From Cephalopachus bancanus (lineage: Eukaryota; Chordata; Mammalia; Primates; Tarsiidae): a DNA stretch of 64,000 bases. The position numbers and the translations under genes are program-made. The number at the start of each line of letters is the position of its first letter. Positions within the stretch are counted from its first letter, which is position 1. The DNA lies in NCBI GenBank assembly GCA_027257055.1, contig JAPVLO010000520.1, positions 682,001 through 746,000 on the forward strand. The letters are read 5' to 3'. The notes below the pieces were generated by a model. It was not told the origin of the DNA, did no database searches, and saw only the letters and a list, made by a program, of their open reading frames with translations. Of the stretch, positions 58,870 through 64,000 are shown piece after piece.

Positions 58870-60493
58870 TTTTTACTTTCTTTTTTACATTTTAATCAAT
58901 TTTTTAATGATATTGTGGGGTACAGTCAAGGGTTAGGCATACAAATATCCTTCATTAAGGCAACCTTGTTGATAAGAGGTGTCTCCCCGTCCCCAGACAA
59001 ATATTCACCACCGTTAATCCCATCTCCCTTCCCCTCCCCCCCATAGTTTCCCACTACTGTCAGTCATTTTCTTATAGTATTACATTGGATGTTCAAGGTC
59101 CACTATATGAGCGAGAACATATGATACTTAGATCTTTGTTTCTGTGAGAGATCACTCAGTATTATAGACTCTGGTTCCATCCAGGTTGCTGCAAAATTCA
59201 TGATTTTGTTCTTTTTATGGCTGCATAGTATTCCATCGTGTATATGTACCACATTTTTTTAATCCAGTCCTCTTTTGATGGACAGCATGGTTGGTTCCAG
59301 GTTCTTGCTATTGTGAACAATGCTGCGATAAACATTTGTGTGCAGGAATCTTTTTGATAGAGCGATTTGAGTTCTTCAGGGTATATTCCCAATAGGGGGA
59401 TTGCAGGGTCATATGGGAGGTCAGTTTTTAGAGCTTTTAGGAATCGCCACACTGCTTTCCACAGAGGTTGCACTAGTTTTCACTCCCACCAACAGTGTAG
59501 AAGTGTTCCCTTTTCACCACCCCCTCTCCAGCAACTGTTATTTTTTGAGTTATTGATAATTGCCATTCTGACTGGAGTTAGGTGTTATCTCAGTGTGGTT
59601 TTGATTTGCATCTCCCTGATGATTAGTGAGGTTGAACATTTTTTCATGTGTCTGGTGGCTGCTCGGATGTCTTCCTTTGAGAAGTGTCTGTTCATATCTT
59701 TTGTCCACTTTATAATGGGGTTGCTTTTTTTTCTTTTCAGCACATTTGAGTTCCATGTAGATCCAAGATGTTAAGTCTTTGTCAGACCTGGAGTTGGCAA
59801 ATACTTTTTCCCAGTCTGTAGGCTGTCTTCCTGCTCTCTTGATGGTTTTTTGGGCTTTGCAGAAGCTTGTCAGTTTAATGAGGTCCCACTTGTCTATCTT
59901 ATCTACTATGGTCTGTGGGTTTCGGGTTTTGTTCAGGAATTAGATGCCAGTTCCAATTTCCATGAGGGTATGTCCTTCATTTTCTAAGGTTCTTATGGTT
60001 TGAGGTTTTACATTTAGGTCTCTGGTCCATTTATAGTTAATTTTTGTGTATAGGGATAGATAGGGGTCCTGTTTCAATCTTCTGCATGTGGTCAGCCAGT
60101 TTTCCCAGCACTAGTTACTGAACAGGTTCTCCTCTCTCCAGTAGTAGGTGATGGAGGCTTTGTTGAAGATGAGTTGGTTGAGAAATTGTGGTTTTGCTTC
60201 TGGAATCTCAATTCTATTCCATTGGTCTATATGCCTATTCCTGTACCAATACAAAGCTGCTTTGATTATTGTAGCTTTATAGTAAAGTTTGAAGTCTGAT
60301 AATATGATGCCACCTGCTTTTTTTTTTTTTTTTGCTGAAGATTGTTCTGGCTATTCTTGGTCGTTTGTGTTTCCATATGAATTCCTGTGTTGTTTTTTCT
60401 AGGTCTGAGAAGAATGTTGCTGGTAATTTGATGGGTATTGCATTAAATCTTTAGATTTCCTTAGGTAAGATGGACATCTTCACAATGTTGATT
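58870..60493 (-). mobile_element. 5'-truncated L1
   Basis: The minus-strand L1 3' UTR begins near 58895 and ORF2 C-terminal text continues to about 60493 (antisense 'cttcacaatgttgattc'). It is closely related to the L1 at 49426. ORF2 frames are interrupted. A poly-T run at 60319-60334 lies in a former A-rich ORF2 stretch. Confidence 0.9.
59198..59473 (-). pseudogene. L1 ORF2 C-terminal fragment
   Basis: An open 91-codon frame with [28 protein letters not shown] and [17 protein letters not shown] is the C-terminal end of L1 ORF2. It is part of the truncated element and not an independent gene. Confidence 0.9.
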
Positions 60494-60796
60494 CGAGATA
60501 AGGTTTTTCATTGGTGCTTGGCTAGGGTGGAGGACAGGGATTCACCAAAAAGATTTTTTTGTTTGTTATTAAGATCACACTTTTTCTGGTCCTTTGGCTA
60601 AGGGAATAAACTTTCTTGGAGTTCTGTGTCTGTAATTGTTAGCGAATCTGGGTGGAATGATTCTGCATTGCCTTGTCTGGGACATTTGGAAGGAAACAAA
60701 ACCAAAGGACCTCAGTTCTGTGTTCTTGTTCAAGTCTTTAGGGTACTAAGGCACTAGCCATTTGATCTTCTCCTTTCCATGTTTCAGAGGATTTTC

Positions 60797-60847
60797 TTCT
60801 TCTTCTTCTCCTTCTCCTTCTCCTTCTCCTTCTTCTTTTTTTTTTCT
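60797..60847 (+). repeat. pure pyrimidine (TTC/TCC)n tract
   Basis: About 50 uninterrupted pyrimidines in TTC and CTCCTT triplets are followed by Ts. Mirror symmetry makes triplex formation possible. Confidence 0.9.
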
Positions 60848-61994
60848 TGTTTGCTGTGTTATATTTAGGACTGTTTTGATGTAGAGGGACCATCTGGGAG
60901 GAATGGGAGTATTTTAGCTTGGTGGAAACTGGAGGTCTTTAGGACAGTGATTTTTGAGAGTATGTTTTGATGTCTCTGGTAGGCCTACCAAGATGTACTC
61001 ATCTCTGTATCATCCATTAGATTGGAGAGCAATTCCTTGATTAGTAATTGTAACCACCAGCATGCCTTTTTGATCTTTTGCTTTTCCCTGAACTTCTGAA
61101 TCCTGAGCTGCTGTGATTCACGATGCATTCTAAATGAAATGTGGCAGATTAAATTCATTATCTATGCTTTCATGTTTCCAAGTATGATGCCTATTTAACT
61201 ATCTGATTCACATTTATTTAATTTGTTTCTCTCAGTAGTGATAAAATACTATTTGCAAATTATTGTTTACTCAAGTTTTTTTCTCTTTTCTTTTCTCTCT
61301 CTCTCTCTTTAACAATTCAGAGGTTGAAAGGTCTGGACTGATCTGCTGATGGAATTTATGAATGAAAATCATAAATTCATCTTCATAGAAGAGACTCCAA
61401 ACCTTTTTTTTCAGCTTAGAGATTGTTGTCTTAAGTTTACTAACAAGGGTTTGACACTAAACATCTGAAACCTTCAGGATGTAGAATAGTTTATTGGAAG
61501 TGTTTCTTTTGTTTAATTAATCTCATGAGTTGGGGATCATAAAATTTTAAGTGAACGAAGAAGGAAACTATTATCTGAAGATGGGGAAAGCAACTATTAA
61601 GATTGTTACAGTGAACAAGTATCCATTTTCAGTCATCTTTTTACAGAGAATCCTCTTCTATTTCTTGCAGAGCTTATTTGTACATGTATATATATCTGTA
61701 TTTGCAGTTGTCCCCAAGCTCAGTTTGTGGAACTGAAACTGAAAGCTCTCTGTATGTCTGTGGGTCTGCAAATAAGAAAAGATTTCCTCCTAAGGCAATG
61801 AGAGTGTAATATTTTTCTATATCTAAAATAATTTAATATAGTTGGTGATATATTTTCTTAGACAATTCCTATCCTAATCTGCTTGGTTTATTGCATATGA
61901 AAAATGTTTAGATAATTCTAATAAAAGGAAATAAAAGAATTTGCAAAGAAAATCTTGAACTTTTGTTAGTTTAAATGCAATGATCTATAAGAAT

Positions 61995-61995
<1 letters not shown>

Positions 61996-62036
<41 letters not shown>
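61996..62036 (+). repeat. (AC)n microsatellite
   Basis: About 20 uninterrupted AC units. Confidence 0.97.
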
Positions 62037-62039
<3 letters not shown>

Positions 62040-62451
62040 CCCTTTACCTTGGAAGCATTTTGAAGAATAATTCATACATGTGTGGATTTTTAGGCAAATC
62101 AGACTGGTTTGATAATATTGGTTTATAGATAGATATATCTCTACTCTCTGACTGTAATGTAGATTATAATAAAAGTATTATTATTTTCTGAAGGAGTTGT
62201 ATTTGTTTTCTAATGTAGACTAATTACCCAAGCTAGTTTTACTGATTATATAAGCTAATATTACAACCCCTAAAACTTACATCCAGTAAAACTTTCTCTC
62301 AAATGTGAAGGCAAAATAAAGGCATCCCCAGATAAACAACCTGAGAAAAATCTGTTGCAAGCAGACCATCCTTACAAGAAATACTGAATAAAGTTCTTCA
62401 GTATGAAAGCAAGTACTATCAGATAATTTAAATGCACAAAAAACAAAGAGT

Positions 62452-62770
62452 TTGACTGATCCTGTGGCTCTCATCTATAATCCTAGCACTTTGAGAGCCC
62501 AAGGGGGGATTATTGCTCGAGGCCAGGAATTTTAGAACATCCTGGGAAACATAGCAAGCACCCATATTTACAAATATCAACCAATCATCCAGGCATGGTA
62601 GTGCACACCTGTAGTCCTAGCTACGTGAGGGGCTGAGGCAATAGGATCACTTGAACCTAGATTGAGGCTGCAGTGAGTGATGATCACATCACAACACTCC
62701 AACAAAGGTGACAGAGCAAAAATAAATAAATACACAAACCAACCAAACAAACAAAAAATAAGAAAACAAA
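62452..62770 (+). mobile_element. old Alu (AluJ-like)
   Basis: Both arms are present but strongly diverged ('ctataatcctagcactttga', 'ctgaggcaataggatcactt'). A long A/C-rich tail with (AAAC)n follows. Confidence 0.85.
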
Positions 62771-62867
62771 CAAACAAAGAGTAATGGTAAAGATAATTAT
62801 ATAACTATAAAATATAATATAAATTCATATTTTTCTCTTTTTTTCTCTCTGGTGGTTAATTGTTATT

Positions 62868-63300
62868 TGTCAACTTGATGGGACTAAGGAAGCCCAGATA
62901 GCTGGTGAAATATTATTCGTGGGTGTGCCTCTGAAGGTGTTTCTGGAAGACAAAAGTATCTGAGTCAGTAGACTGAATAAAAAAGATTGCCCGCATCAAT
63001 GTGGGGTCATCATCCAATACACTGAGGATACAAATAGAACAAAAAGGCGGAAAAAGGATGAATTTTCTCTCTGAGCTGGAACATCCAACTTCATCTCTCT
63101 TCAGACATTGACACTCCTGATTCTTTGGTCTTCAGATTTAGACTAGGACTTGTAATATCACCATCTACACTCCATTTCTCACGTCTTCCAACTTGGATCA
63201 GGACTTACACAATTGGTTCTCCTAGCCTTCAGGCCTTTGGACTAAGAATGAATGATCCCATAAGTTTTCCAGTTTTTTATCTTGCACAAAGTAAATTTAG
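62868..63300 (+). mobile_element. ancient interspersed repeat, family uncertain
   Basis: 'gttatttgtcaacttgatgg', 'ggtgtgcctctgaaggtgtt' and 'gagtcagtagactgaataaa' match a very common old mammalian repeat whose name I cannot assign with certainty. Confidence 0.6.
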
Positions 63301-64000
63301 ACTTTTTAGTTCCTACTGGTTCTGTTTCCGTGGTAAATCCTTACTAATATACTCACTTCACTAAAAAGCAATTGTATATAATAACAAGTATAAAATATTT
63401 GGTACATCCTATCACAAATAAAAATATAATATTTGGTAATGTGTTTGCCTATAATAACATAAAGTGGGTGAGTGGTAGCAGTGTATTTGACTAAAGAAAT
63501 TACTACAGATGATGAAGTAATTTTTATAACAATGTTTGAATGGACCTGTCACATTTATAGGTGTAATATGTATATCAACATGACAAAAGTGGGAATGATA
63601 TAGAGATATAGGAGAGTAATATTTCTATGTATCATTGGAATTCAGCTGACATAAATATGAATGTGAATCGGGCACTTGCTTCCTTCACAATAAAATAACC
63701 CAAATAGTGAGTAGATAATCATATTTCAAGTAGAGCATCTCAGAAAAATACAATGGAATTCAGAGAACCGAAGGGACAGAAACCACCTGAGGCACACAAA
63801 TAGAGGGAAAATAGGCATCTGACCTGGCTGGGATTGGCTGGGTGCCCGGAGAGGCTCCACAGTGTGGAGAAAGTGTAACTTAGTCCACATTGCCACCATG
63901 CACTCCTGTGATCCTAACCTCAGGAGAGTTCTTCAACCCTCATGAGCCCGGAGACAAGTAAGGGGGGCTGCCTGGAGTCCAGGAGACAACATTGTTTTAG
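63301..64000. other. no feature recognised
   Basis: AT-rich sequence. The last 200 bases are more GC-rich. No exon or repeat supported. Confidence 0.4.

Larger units (their letters stand above)
60494..62451. other. unassigned, with two simple repeats
   Basis: No gene seen. It contains the (TTC)n and (AC)n tracts listed separately. Confidence 0.4.

Noticed and set aside
1..64000. tRNA, rRNA, CRISPR, operon or bacterial mobile features
   Set aside because: None was seen. The split introns, Alu and L1 content show mammalian nuclear DNA, where CRISPR arrays and operons are not expected.

Overview
The window is mammalian nuclear DNA, almost certainly primate. It holds at least thirteen dimeric Alu elements. 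Most belong to a GC-rich, CpG-retaining type that ends 'gactccaactc' before its A-tail and carries 'acaataaatcaaaaaat' between the arms. That is not the usual anthropoid, lemur or galago form as I remember them, and I lean towards a tarsier-like lineage. The species is inferred and cannot be proved from this sequence.

Only one protein gene is supported: a PRAME-family gene on the minus strand (28866-31595). It has three coding exons, consensus splice sites, matching intron phases and a predicted 477-residue leucine-rich-repeat protein with no disruption. Nearly everything else is mobile-element sequence of several ages, simple repeats, or unassigned AT-rich DNA.

Layout. 1-16030: old repeats (a MaLR-like LTR, MER20, MER2, MIR, old L1, a hAT element), five young or middle-aged Alus, several microsatellites, and a 1.1-kb stretch unusually dense in CACATGAC-like motifs. 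16036-22440: a degraded near-full-length L1 with an Alu in its ORF2. 22993-23434: a tiny 5'-inverted L1 and an Alu inserted in turn at one target. 23521-23686: a 20-bp minisatellite. 24780-26790: an endogenous-retrovirus remnant with its LTR. 26955-27860: a decayed tandem repeat of about 75 bp. 28866-31605: the PRAME-family gene. 32640-39400: a composite old L1 with later insertions, including one short segment that looks copied from 1.1 kb away. 39969-42840: a tandem array of four promoter-like units with paired CCAAT boxes and G-rich spacers. 43814-45419: Tigger1 with a nested processed-RNA insertion. 45732-46856: an inverted repeat. 46440-57060: a nest in which an old minus-strand L1 contains a twin-primed L1 and a mariner transposon, and the mariner contains a full-length L1 with a perfect 13-bp target duplication. 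57590-64000: an Alu, a truncated L1, microsatellites and old repeats.

The most unusual structure is the CCAAT-box array at 39969-42840. It lies about 8 kb upstream of the PRAME-family start codon and matches no repeat family I recognise. Family assignments rest on remembered consensus sequences and would need RepeatMasker to confirm. Target duplications, splice junctions and internal repeats were read directly from the sequence.
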